This document shows positions 1 through 10,135 of a stretch of DNA of 64,000 bases, in pieces (position 1 is the stretch's first letter; each line of letters opens with the position of its first letter). The position numbers and the translations under genes are program-made. The notes beneath the pieces are model-generated. The model searched no databases. It was not told the DNA's origin and saw only the letters and a program-made list of their open reading frames with translations. Source of the stretch: Hirundichthys speculiger (taxonomy: Eukaryota > Chordata > Actinopteri > Beloniformes > Exocoetidae); assembly GCA_018398805.1 (NCBI GenBank), contig JAGFBZ010002379.1, positions 3,236,001-3,300,000 on the forward strand. Reading direction: 5' to 3'.

Positions 1-1800
1 TTCACTACTGATCCAAGTCAAGTCTGGTCGAGTCCAATCCAACTATCAGCTTTTAAACCACGTGTACAGTCTTTAAACCATTAGCATCTGGTAAAAAGAC
101 CGTCTTACTGACGTTACTGCAATTTTTCTGCCATAAAGTAGCACAGCAGACTATTGCTCTTTAGCAACTACACTCAAGTGACACAAATTATTATTGCCCT
201 AACACACAGGTGATTTTAAGATAATAAAAATAGTTAAATAATGGTGGTTGGACTACTGAAACTAAATTAACCAAAAGTAAACAATACATGTCCCCAGGGT
301 GCCATACTACCATAGTACCTTGACAACATGAAACAGCAGGTAATGAAATTAACAACTATATAATGCACATTGTAATTGTCCCTCTACACATGCCGTTTTA
401 AATCACAAGTTCACTTAGAAACATCAGGATACTCTTACAGTCCTGCAATGTTCAATGTATCTGATCTGGAGGAGCTCAGTATTATCACGGAAATGTTTAC
501 TCGTCCTGATAGCTAAATCAGCAACCTCGATAACATGTTCAACTTACTTCAAAGCTGTATCTTTTTTTTTAAATCTGCCTTTGTGTTGCAATTGGCGTTT
601 CAGAACTGCACCACAGTCAAGTGGTTCAGTACCTACTGAAAAACTGCCAAAGTTACAGAGAGCCTCATTTTAACATCAATAGGATGCCACTGCAGCTGAG
701 CATGTTAGCGGCAGGCTCAAAGCCTGTGAAAGGAGACAAAGAGAGTTTTAATTCCAAGATCACTGGTCAGCATCCCCCCTCTCACAGCCATAGAGATTTC
801 TCTACTGCATTGCCCCTGCAAAAACTAAGAAAAAAAACTTGTTGTCTTAGTAAAGACTTTTTCCTTCTGACATTGTGATGAGAAGACTCCAAAGTCTGAG
901 AGTAAATGCTGAGAGAGATGGTATCTGTGTGGGTTAAAAAGTATTTTGAAAAAGTATTAAGAAGTATTTTGTCTATGCACAGGAAACATAAATTCAAAAT
1001 TGCTCAGGTGTTTTACAATCTAAGTTTTTGTTTCTACTTTTTTTGGAACATCTTTTTTATTATTATTACTTTAGGTTTTTGAACAATGTTGGCCCTTGAT
1101 GGTTGAGAATGATCCTCGATCTACCACTTGCAAAATCAGTTCAACTTTCTGGATACTTCCAAAACTTTTAACTGACTAGGCTTGCGGCCTCACTGATGGA
1201 CAGTGTTTCATTTCACTCATGCTCACCCTCCAATGAGTATTACAGGAGCTGTCAAATTTTTCAAACTGTCAGTGTTATAAATGTTCTGATTGGGCTCGCC
1301 ATTGCCATGTATTACATTGTGTAACATCATGTTTTGTTGCTGCTTGGTTAACTCTGCAGGCTTTATGACCATCATCTTAACATTGGCATCAAAACGTCAT
1401 TCGTTTCCTCACTCACCCTACTTTTGAGCTGCTCTGTTGGGGACCTCACTACAACCCTGAACCCACCTGGAACTGTCATGATCTTATGTTTCAGTCTCCA
1501 GTTGCAACAAGCACATACATGTTACTGGTGCTGCACCACTAGCTGTTGTGGATGTAAGGGTCTAGATATTTAAGTCAAGACCCTGAATATAAGACAATAT
1601 AACCTTTTAAGATGATCCAGATGTATTCAAAGGAAAAGAAACCTCATTTCATATTCTTATAAATGTATGTTTCAAAGTATACTCTACTCACAAAAAGCAA
1701 GGGATATTTGGCTTTCGGGTGAAATGTAAAAAGTTCACACTACAGTGATATTATGTCACGAAAGTAGGGCATTTAAGCAGAAGCATTAAATGGTGATTTC
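1..1800. other. AT-rich intronic DNA left of the retroelement
   Basis: This stretch holds no coding exon that I can support. The open frames are short, start at random and resemble nothing known to me. Since the 5' exons of the adcy8-like gene lie to the right on the minus strand and its later exons are not visible in the window, this DNA is inferred to lie in an intron of that gene. A terminal repeat of the neighbouring BEL/Pao element could lie in about 1000-1800, but I found no matching copy on its other side. Confidence 0.4.
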
Positions 1801-1806
1801 TTCATC

Positions 1807-4800
1807 TCAAACAATGAATTGAAAAAAAAAGCCAACATCAGTGGTGGGTATACGTGCCACATTTGCTCTCTGGATTTGTATGGTGCATATTCTGCTGGAT
1901 GTCAACATGAGTGGATCAAAGACTGGTTCACATGTTTGAAGTCTGGTGCAAATGCAAATGAAACTGATAATAATTATACTTTTAAAGGGAAAATGATTCT
2001 CACTGAAAGGGTTTTGATGAGGAAGATGGAGAGGCTTCAGAAGTAACGTCAGGCAAGAGTGAATAAAATAAAAGGTGTCATCATTGTTTTTAAAGGAGCT
2101 CATGGAGAGTGATTATGATGTCTCACAGGCGCAAAGTCAACTGAACATTTTGATGCATTTACATAAGGAAGCAATTACCCTGAATGAGTCACTGATGGAA
2201 ATGATACCAGAGATGGAAAGGGATAAATGTGTGGTTCACAAGCATTAATGAATACAACAAAGGATTTATTGAGAATGTGAAATGTTGGCTCTCTGAAACA
2301 AGCAGACCCGTGGTAAGACATGCGACAAACAACAATGTGGAGACCAAATAACAAGAAAAGTGAAAATCCTTCAACCTTGCCATTGGATGAGCCACATCTT
2401 GATAGTAAAATTTCCCCAGATATGGGACAAGAAGATCTGCCTGTTACAATTCATGATGTGGAACAGGATGACTTACTTCAAAAGACACATAATAGTGAGG
2501 ATAATGCCTTCTTTGGAGTAGTATTGGATCTCAAATAGTCCAGCAGAGGGTGCCTCCTAATGTGAAGAATGATGTTTCAGCTTCTCAGTTTGTAGCCAGC
2601 CCACATGCTTAAGTGCCAGTCACTGATGACGGTAACATTTTGCTATCATAAAGGCAAAGCAAAATGAAACTTCTGCTCTGCAGGCACAACAACATAACAC
2701 CTCTCATTTGCCAAAAAGAGAAATCCAGGAGTTTGTTGGAGATCCTCTACATTATCACACCTTTATGAAAGCCTTTGAGGATACTGTAGAAGAAAGGGCA
2801 GGTGATGCTGGAGACTGTCTGCATTCTCTGGCACAGTACAAAAGGAGAGAACCACAAGAGCTTGTTTACAGCTGTCAACAAATGTCTGCAGGCAGAGGAT
2901 AACAAAATGCAAAGGCTTGTCTGGAAGAATATTTTGGGAATGAGCAAAAGATTGGTTCAGCTTTTTTTATGGCCTGTGGTGAAAGCAGAGGATGCCAAAT
3001 CTCTCCAAGCCTATAGTCTCTTTTTAAGAGGATGTTGTAACATGATGGATGACATACATGTCTGTGCTTAATATACCTGCAAACAAGCTAAAGACATTCA
3101 AGATGTTACTGTATAAGCTGAGAGACAAATAGAGGTCAGTTGCTTGTGATATTCAAGAAACCTGCTATTAAAGAGCTACTTTCTCTGACGCTGAGTTTCA
3201 TTGAGCGGCAGGTAAAAATTTCAGTAGACCCTGTATTTGGTAATATACTGGATACAAAGATGATGCAAATCAAAGACAGCAGTAAAGCTAACTATCAAAG
3301 AAGTAGTTTTGCAACTATGGTAGCATTGGTTGATGGGAAGACCCATGTAAAAAAGGGAGGTGGAACAAATAAAGATGATTACAAGTGAAGATGGAGGGCC
3401 ATATGCTGTTCAGACACTGTTGAGATACAACCCAACATCACTGCTAATCTCATCTCTGTGGTAAAATTAAAGGAACTGTGGAAGCAACCATTTTAAGAAG
3501 ACTTCCTTGAATGCAGCCACGAAGAGCAACTGGGTTCATTAAGAGATGACTGCCAGTTTATGGAAATGGCGAAAGGCACTGTTGAGTTGGTGGATGGTCA
3601 CTACACCATTGGTTTGCCCTTAAAGAATGGAAATGTGTGCATGCTTAACAACCACAAGTTGGTAAAGCAATGTGCTGTTAATCTGAAAACATTCTCCGAG
3701 AAAGATGCCTTATTTCATGCAGATTACGTTGCCTTTATGCACAACGTCATTTCTTGTAATTATGCTGAAAAGGTGCCTGCTGAAGATCTGACATGTTGCT
3801 GTGGCAAAACCTGGCATATTCCACATCATAGTGTATACTATCCCCAAAAGAAGAACAAAGTGGTGCTTGATTGTGCTGCATTATTCCAGAGGTCAGAGTC
3901 ATAATGAGAATCAGGAAAGAACCCATCCGTTTTGATGGCAGATATTGAGGCCATGTATCATCCGGTGTGTGTACCATTTAAAACCGTAATCTGTTAAGGT
4001 TTCTCTGGTGGCCCTGTGGAGATTTCTCTGAACCCATGGAGCAGAACAGGATTCGTGTCCATCTCTTTGGGGTAATATCATGACCAAGCTAAGAAAACTT
4101 TACTCTGCAAAAATGTGTGGAGGATGACAGCAACTCCTTCAGTCAGGTGGTTGATACCATTATGCATAGCTTCTATGTGGATGATTGTCTTGTTTCAGTG
4201 TCCTCAGAGAGTGAGGCTGTTGCTCTACCATGACCTAGCTATTTGTGCAAGAGGTAGATTTCCATTAAAGAAGTGGATAAGCAACAATTGAAAAGTGTTG
4301 GCTGCAAATCCAGAAGAGAAGAGGACAGTGGATGTAAAGGAGATGGATCTGGTCCATTACATATTTCATGCTGAGACAGTACTGGGTGAGCAATGGTGTG
4401 CACAATCAGATGCATTCAAGTTCAAGATCTCAATCCAAGAGCAATCTTTTTCTGTAGAGGGATCTTGTCTGTGGTTAGTTCCATTTATGATCCACTTGGA
4501 GTGCTTGTGCCAGTGGTGCTAAAAGCCAAACTAATCTTGCGGATCTATAGGAGGGGCATGGGTGCTCTGGAGGGGACACAGGATATCCACTTACTTCAGG
4601 ATTTCAAGGTCAGTAAATGTTTTAAGCCTGTTGGGTTTGGCACTGTGGCTTCTTCCCAATTACATTTGTAGATGCAAGTGAGTTGGGTTAAGGAACAGCT
4701 ACCTTCTTGCTGTTGCATAATGAAGACGGAAAGCTGTGCAACATCCTTGTCATAGAAAAAACATGAGTGGCTTCCTTAGAACCAATGACCATTCCCAGAC

Positions 4801-6175
4801 TGGAGCTAACAGCAACAGTCGTGGCAGTATGTATGGACAAATTGTGGAGAAAGGAACTGCAGATGTCATTGCTTGACTCTATTTTTTAGATGTAAATGAA
4901 TATTTGTGGTCAATGGGGTCTTAGAGATCCTTTCTCGCATCTCATGCAGCATAGTGGAGATACGCGAGTACCTTGTCCAATCCAGCAGATCTTGGGGTTA
5001 AGTCATTCCTTAAGGATGAGCAATGGATGCGTGGCACACAATTTATACTGCTATCAGAGGAGCAATCGCTTACAAACCCAGACAGCTCAGAAGAACCATC
5101 AGAGAAAGATGATCCTGGGGTCAAAATGAACATATTGGTTGATGCTGGTAAATGCTGTTTCACCCAACGAAGAAGTTGACTCAGTGTCTCAAATGATTGA
5201 CCTCAGTCTGGAGCCATCTGAAAAAGAGTAATGGGTTGGGTCTTAAAATTCAATAGCAGACTCTTGAATCTCTGGAGGAAGGTGAAGGAGGTCAAGATGC
5301 TGCTGTCACACTCAGTGAGAGATGAAAAAGCAGAAGGATATTCTGAGAAAAGAGTTGCAGGGTGTTAATGATTCTCTCGACGTGGAGGAGGTAAGAGAGG
5401 AAAAGCTGGAAATAGCTTTTATAGCAAGAAGAGGCCAAGTCAAAGACATCTGTTCAGACCAACAGAATCAACTTTCTCTGCACTGATAGAGAGTTGAAAA
5501 CATCTTTGGAACAGTGGAACTGATCTCAGACCTGTGATGAACTTCTACAGAAAGGAATAAAGTTGAAGTTGAATCCTCCAAGCGGTTCCCATTAAGGGAC
5601 GGAGCGGGGCGGGGGTCAGGAAAGTCCTCAGCTCTACTTTAAGAGTACAAAATTTGGATGATGAGGGTTTCCACACTGTGCTGCATGAAACTGAAGCTAT
5701 TCTTGATACCAGACTAATAACAAAGGCATGCACAAGTCGAGTTCCTAATGACTTCGAGGTTCTAGCTCCCAACCATCTTCTCCTCCTTAAAGGTCAGACA
5801 TCTTTTCTATTTTTTTTTTTTTTAATTGGATGACTTGTATACTTTATGTAGATGGAAACAAATACAGTACATGTCTAATCTGTCTTAGAAAAGATGAACA
5901 GAGGAATACTTACCACAGCTTCAGGAGTGCCAAAAATGGAACAAAATCAAGTGCAGTTTTATTTCTGGACACATTGTGCTTGTTTGGATGACTCTGCACC
6001 CTGCAATCCTTGAGTTATGGGAAGAGTTGTCAAAGCTGTTCAAGATAAAGGAGGACTTGTTCGACAGGTCAAGATCCAGACCAGGACAAGCTGTCTGGAC
6101 AGGCCTGTCACAAAGATTTGCCTGCTTCAAGAAGGTGAGGACGCTGGATGGACTAGTTGTTGATGTGACTTAAAT
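1807..6175 (+). mobile_element. Decayed BEL/Pao-type LTR retrotransposon internal region
   Basis: Fragments of gag and pol follow in the normal BEL/Pao order on the plus strand, in several frames and broken by stops. Gag-like segments lie at about 1819-2540 and 2708-2900; the latter has the 'GDPLHYHTFMKAFE' type of motif seen in Pao gag. The protease-to-reverse-transcriptase junction lies at 3560-3904 ('GHYTIGLPLKNGNV', then a 'WHIPHHSVYYPQKK' segment). The RT active-site box 'FYVDD' is at about 4171-4185. The RT/RNase H connection ('SSIYDPLGVLVPVVLKAK') is at about 4465-4530. The end of the integrase is at about 5565-5795, and the C-terminal domain that closes pol in this group is at about 5975-6150. 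Every domain is frameshifted or carries stops, so no protein can be made. Flanking LTRs were not found. The family call rests on recognition of protein motifs and is firm; the exact limits are not. Confidence 0.8.
4171..4215 (+). pseudogene. RT catalytic box of the BEL/Pao remnant
   Basis: The plus-strand reading here gives 'FYVDDCLVSVSSE', the YxDD polymerase box of a BEL/Pao reverse transcriptase. Stops lie close on both sides, so it is a fossil. It anchors the identification and orientation of the element. Confidence 0.75.
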
Positions 6176-6399
6176 TTACATGACTGAACTTTGAACCTGA
6201 GACTTGTGGTACAGACCACACTATCTAGGCTCCGCAAGTTCTGGAACCTTTGGCCTAGAGACACCTGAAGACATTTGAAGAATCTGCTCATTCACTGACA
6301 TTGAAAAGGAACTATTTTCACGTTTGCAGGAAAAGGAAAAAAAAGGACGTGAAATTCTTCATATTGCTTGCATGTATTTTCCATTGAAGAATTCCATGC

Positions 6400-6705
6400 T
6401 GTTATTATTGTTTGCTAATTATTATACCATTATAATAAGGGGCCAGAATGCAGAGGCAGTGATACGTCTTTCAAACTTGTCACTAGGGTCAGTGAGGGTG
6501 TGGGTCTGTCACTGGGGCTGAATAATTGCCTAATGAATCATCTGCATCTACTCATCTATTCAAATGAATAGATCACCATCAGATTGTCATCCAGGTCTGT
6601 TAATAACCCATTCATTTTAATCAGGTGTGCTGAAGCAGGAAAGCATCTAAGATATGCAGCACAGCAGCCTTTGAGGACTAAATTCTGACACCCCTGACCT
6701 AAGAG
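6400..6705. repeat. Remnant of a hAT-type dispersed repeat
   Basis: The segment ending at about 6700 reads '...ctgacacccctga'. The reverse complement begins 'TCAGGGGTGTCAGAATT', the form of the terminal repeat of common non-autonomous hAT elements in fish (CAGGGGTGTC...). The preceding text 'aatcaggtgtgctgaagcagg' also matches dispersed fish DNA known to me by pattern. I cannot place the other end, so this is a partial copy. The assignment is from recognition, not alignment. Confidence 0.4.
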
Positions 6706-7122
6706 AACAAACATATGCTACTGAAATAAAGGGCCTTTAACTAACAGAAGACAGAGACAAGAGTCCTACAATCACAGGTTCAAAGTTGACTCTGTTTTTG
6801 TTTTTAGGAAATCCTTGTTTTGGAATTAGTGCCAGTGCTTTTGAGTTCTGTACATAGTGCCTATATCAAAGTGATAAATCAGAAAAAGAAAGAATAGAAA
6901 CATGCAGAACATCAAAAGGCTGAATATTCAACCTGACTTTTATGACACAGCGTTTGTTTGAGGTGTTCCAAACAAGCCAATATGCTGCCAATATGTTCAT
7001 GCATTTCATGGTGAAGTGCATATAAAGGAAGATAAACCTGAACTTCAGATGAGTTGCTTTCATGCGGTTTAGAAACAATGTGCTTTCTGAGAGAGAAGAG
7101 CTGTTTCGTGTAGTCTTTAGAC
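6706..7122. other. Intronic DNA with no recognised feature
   Basis: There is no gene or clear repeat. The minus-strand frames here (6866-7135 and 6912-7217) do not resemble the missing adenylate cyclase exons. They lack the transmembrane-6 and catalytic-domain motifs expected next in that gene. Confidence 0.4.
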
Positions 7123-7463
7123 CAGTGGTCCGCAAACTGTGGTACGAGTACCACCAGTGTTACGCGAGCGCTCTCTAGTGGTACGCGTGGGAACGTCATT
7201 ACTTTCCATATTTTCACTTTTTTCTTTTTTTTTTTTTAAAAAAAAGGGAAACATACGTTATAGGCATATATAAATGGGTTTCAAACGAAATTCAGGTAAC
7301 AATAAATAACCCCAATAAGGAATAAACATCTCTCCTTTGTGTAAAGCTAACTATGAAGGCACATATGGCTATATTTTAAAGATGGTCATCATGGTAGTAT
7401 TTAGAGAGCTGAATAGTTTCTTAAGTGGTACGCAGAATGAAAAAACCTACACAGGAACCAGCA
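7123..7463. mobile_element. Degenerate hAT-type non-autonomous element
   Basis: The left end reads 'cagtggtccgcaaactgtgg', close to the hAT terminal repeat CAGTGGTTCTCAAAC. It is followed by a 'ggtacgagtaccaccagtg' segment and repeated 'gtggtacgc' words (about 7138-7190 and 7424-7436). The right end near 7463 is a weak inverted match. No transposase frame is present, so it is a MITE-like copy or an old deletion derivative. It lies in the adcy8-like intron. Confidence 0.5.
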
Positions 7464-7609
7464 TCCATACTATAGTGGGATGAGGAAATGTTAAATGACA
7501 AGGGTAATTGATTTTTATTATTTGATATTGAAGAGTCAGTAGAATTTGCAGACATAATATAATGATTCCAAGGCCTTCAAGGCTTGATATATCAACATGA
7601 TTTTCTTAC

Positions 7610-8344
7610 CTTTTTCAAAAGAACAGCATCATTATAGTAGTGCACTACTTCCACCACAAGTTGCAGTATTGACGTGAGGGCGCCGGCGCACATGGCCCAC
7701 AGCAGAGGTAGTGGCAGAAGCGTATATGTCGCAAACAGTGTGAACAAAACGTACCAAGATGGGTCTTTTTCTAGTCCATATCCCAGTCCCCCCAGCACCT
7801 GTGTGGTCTGAGATAACCAGCTTGCGAGGCCAGCGTAGTGAAGCCATTCTGGGGACATGGAGTCTTTGCAGGTTAACACTACTATGCAAAGAGCTATCGC
7901 TAAAACCATAAAAATGCTTGTCAAGTAGCTTTGCAGAGTGTCTGTGACGCCCTCTGGTGCCAATGCCAGGTAGAGAACCAACACGTGCAACTTGGCCACT
8001 GCATCAATCACATTGGTGATGGCTAGAGAGTTGCGTCTTTGGTGAGAAGAGTACTGCTGGTAGAGTTTCTCCAGATCCCGGGACTTGAAGGTGTGCCGTA
8101 ACATGGGTATGTAAACACCATGAATAGTGTTACCCCAGTGAACAAAGAAGTCAGCATCACTGGTGTAATCCTGTGCAGAGCCCCTGATACTGGTGTGTGT
8201 GCTGGTAGAACCCCGGGCATGGACTCTGACTGTAGAGGAGCGGCGTTTTGTGACCCCGCGTGAGGCCTTGCTGCGGATTTGTCTGTTGATATCCTCTATG
8301 TAGGTATCCGTCACAAAGATTTTGCGTGCTGGTTCCACACCCAC
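7610..8344 (-). CDS. adcy8: Adenylate cyclase type 8-like, coding exon 2 (N-terminal cytosol and first membrane cassette)
   Basis: This exon has 735 nt (245 codons) and is phase 0 at both ends. The acceptor 'ttttgtacag' precedes GTGGGTGTGG, and the donor is AAAAAG|gtaaga at 7609-7608. It encodes residues 41-285. After a basic, Ser/Thr-rich cytosolic stretch comes 'FKSRDLEKLYQQY', then the first set of hydrophobic segments at about 147-169, 181-199, 207-229, 236-254 and 256-275. The block 'GYVLFTLFATYSMLPLPL' of mammalian AC8 appears here as 'WYVLFTLFATYTLLPLPLLW', which separates it from ADCY3, ADCY1 and other types. AC8 is a plasma-membrane cyclase stimulated by Ca2+/calmodulin. The sixth membrane segment and both catalytic domains are not in the window. 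The subtype call is strong. Whether this is the main adcy8 or a fish-specific second copy cannot be told here. Confidence 0.85.
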
Positions 8345-8531
8345 CTGTACAAAAAGGCAAACCAATAGATTGTTATGGTAATCATCAGTGACAAATCAAA
8401 TATGATTTTGTCAGTTTTTCCTCAGAGGATAGATCATTTTCATAACTTTACAAGTGGGCAACAGAATATGAGACAACAACTACGGAAAATAATCTTGATT
8501 CAGCAAATCTATTGAAGACTGAAATAGTCAC

Positions 8532-8651
8532 CTGAGCGCTGAGCTCCTGCTGGATCATGATATGTTTCACTGCATTCTGCCACAGCATTTTTTTCCGCCT
8601 CAGCCCAGGAGACAGAGAAGCACTCACACAAGGAGGCTCGTGCAGCTCCAT
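8532..8651 (-). CDS. adcy8: Adenylate cyclase type 8-like, first coding exon with calmodulin-binding motif
   Basis: This exon encodes 40 residues, beginning MELHEPPC and ending ELSAQ at a CAG|gtgact donor (8531-8530). It joins phase 0 to the exon at 8344. Residues 22-33, 'MLWQNAVKHIMI', match the amphipathic 'LLWQTAVRHI' helix that forms the N-terminal calmodulin site of AC8; Trp24 is the key anchor. The start MEL... also matches mammalian AC8 (MELSD...), which is why I chose the ATG at 8651. A second in-frame ATG at 8687-8685 would add 12 residues (MVTFADTTQVSP) and has the better Kozak context (A at -3, G at +4), so the true start is open. The intron after this exon is only 187 nt (8345-8531). 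Confidence 0.75.
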
Positions 8652-8667
8652 GGGGGAGACCTGCGTC

Positions 8668-8708
8668 GTGTCAGCGAAGGTCACCATGTTGATGACCTTC
8701 GCTGACAC
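8668..8708 (-). promoter_or_regulatory. Perfect 16-bp inverted repeat in the 5' leader of adcy8-like
   Basis: Arms 8668-8683 and 8693-8708 are exact reverse complements (16/16), with a 9-nt spacer at 8684-8692. In the mRNA sense (minus strand) the loop reads tcaacATGg, so an in-frame ATG sits exposed in the loop. The hairpin lies 17 nt upstream of the MEL start codon. Such a stem in a 5' leader could impede scanning or favour the second start. Its presence is certain; the function is inferred. Confidence 0.6.
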
Positions 8709-9077
8709 TACCGGCTGGTCTCAGATCAGGAGAAAGCAGCAGGCTGAAACATAAAAGAGAGGGTGATAGAAAAGGAAACAATGACTATCAGCAAATTAAA
8801 AACTTTAATAATATAGACATTAAAAAGCCATCACCTAAAAAGCCATTCTTGGGTTCTTAGATTTGATGTTTGAAAAAACATAAATTAACAGGAGCTGACG
8901 AGTCAAGTAAGTTTGAAACTGAAATAGCCTCTATGTGGAATGGATGCTTTGACATTCTACAGATCTAATGATTAATCATTCAGGAAAATATTATCAATAC
9001 AATTATAAATGTGACATCTAAACGTCACCTAAATTCACTTCAACTCTGAACCTAAATCCATTTTATAGTCAAAGATA

Positions 9078-10135
9078 AAAAGATAAAAGTAGATAAAGAG
9101 ACCTAGAGACCTAGACTATGACAGTCATAGTCTTGACTATGACTAAGTCATAGTCATAGTCTTATGAAGAAAATGATCCAATATCACATGTGCGTGACTG
9201 ACAGAAATATGTGAACCTTTTTGTTCAGCAGCTGGTGTGAACCCCTTGTGCAGCATTAACAGCAGCTCAGTTGATCAGTCCTGCATGTGGACTTGGAGGA
9301 TCTTCTGTCCATTTGTTAGTACAATACAACTTCAACTCTGGGAAGCCGGTGAGTTTTCTCACATTAATTGCTCACATCAGGTTCTCTCTTAACATTTCTA
9401 TTGGATTGTAAATGGTTTCTAGCTAACTGGAAAATAATGAGAATATAACTAGATTATTATTGCATTGATTGGGACTGTATTTAATTGGACATGCATTTCC
9501 TTTCTTCGTGCTAAGTGCCATGAGGTGATTTAATCACCAACTGGGATTATACAAATAGATTTTAAATTAACTAAAATTGATCTGAATCAAGGCCAAGACC
9601 TTAACAGGACAATTTTCTTTAAAAAAAATCTTTAGTAGAAGAACGTGTCTTGCCAGGGTTGAAGTCTTTCTGCATTGTCTTCTCTTTATGATTACCTCCA
9701 AAACGTCAGTCCTTGTACTCATGTTCACAGCTTCTGTCAGTGATGGCCACCATGTTGTGCAGGTGGGATGTTCTTATGACAGAATGCAGTGTTTTCTTCC
9801 TCTAGGAGTAATTTTTCTTGGTAGACAACTCTTTGGGAGAGAGGAGACTTCTTGCTCAAAATCAACAATGATTTTTTTTTGAGGTCCTCAGAAATGATGC
9901 ACCTCCATAAAACATGTTGTGAATATCAACTTTAAATCAACCACTGTTAATAGAGGTTGCCACATTTTAGCCACTCGCGTGTGTGTGTGTGATACTGGAT
10001 CATTTTCTTCAATAAATTGTGTCTAATGTCTAATTTTTAAAAACTGGATTGCCTCTATTTACTCCAATGAGTTTTGTGAAAATCCAGTCATGTTTTAGAA
10101 CATATTCATGTAGTAATAAGTTACTTTACTGCACT
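9078..10135. mobile_element. Non-autonomous Tc1/mariner-like element
   Basis: The left part contains 'gaaaatgatccaatatcac' (about 9168-9186). The right part contains its inverted partner 'gtgatactggatcattttc' (about 9990-10008), followed by '...gtgaaaatccagtcatgtttta'. Between them is 'tatgtgaacctttttgttca' with the 'tgcagca..aacagc' text typical of a dispersed fish Tc1-like family. The short frame at 9688-9882 does not resemble a transposase. The element lies just upstream of the adcy8-like 5' end. Recognition is by pattern, and the outer limits are approximate. Confidence 0.5.

Noticed and set aside
1..7600. Search for the next AC8 exon (membrane segment 6 and first catalytic domain) on the minus strand
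   Set aside because: No frame contains the expected motifs. The exon most likely lies beyond the left edge.
7592..8365. Adenylate cyclase called as ADCY3, the human neighbour of EFR3B
   Set aside because: The membrane-domain motifs and the 'LWQNAVKHI' N-terminal helix match AC8, not AC3, so the synteny-based guess was dropped.
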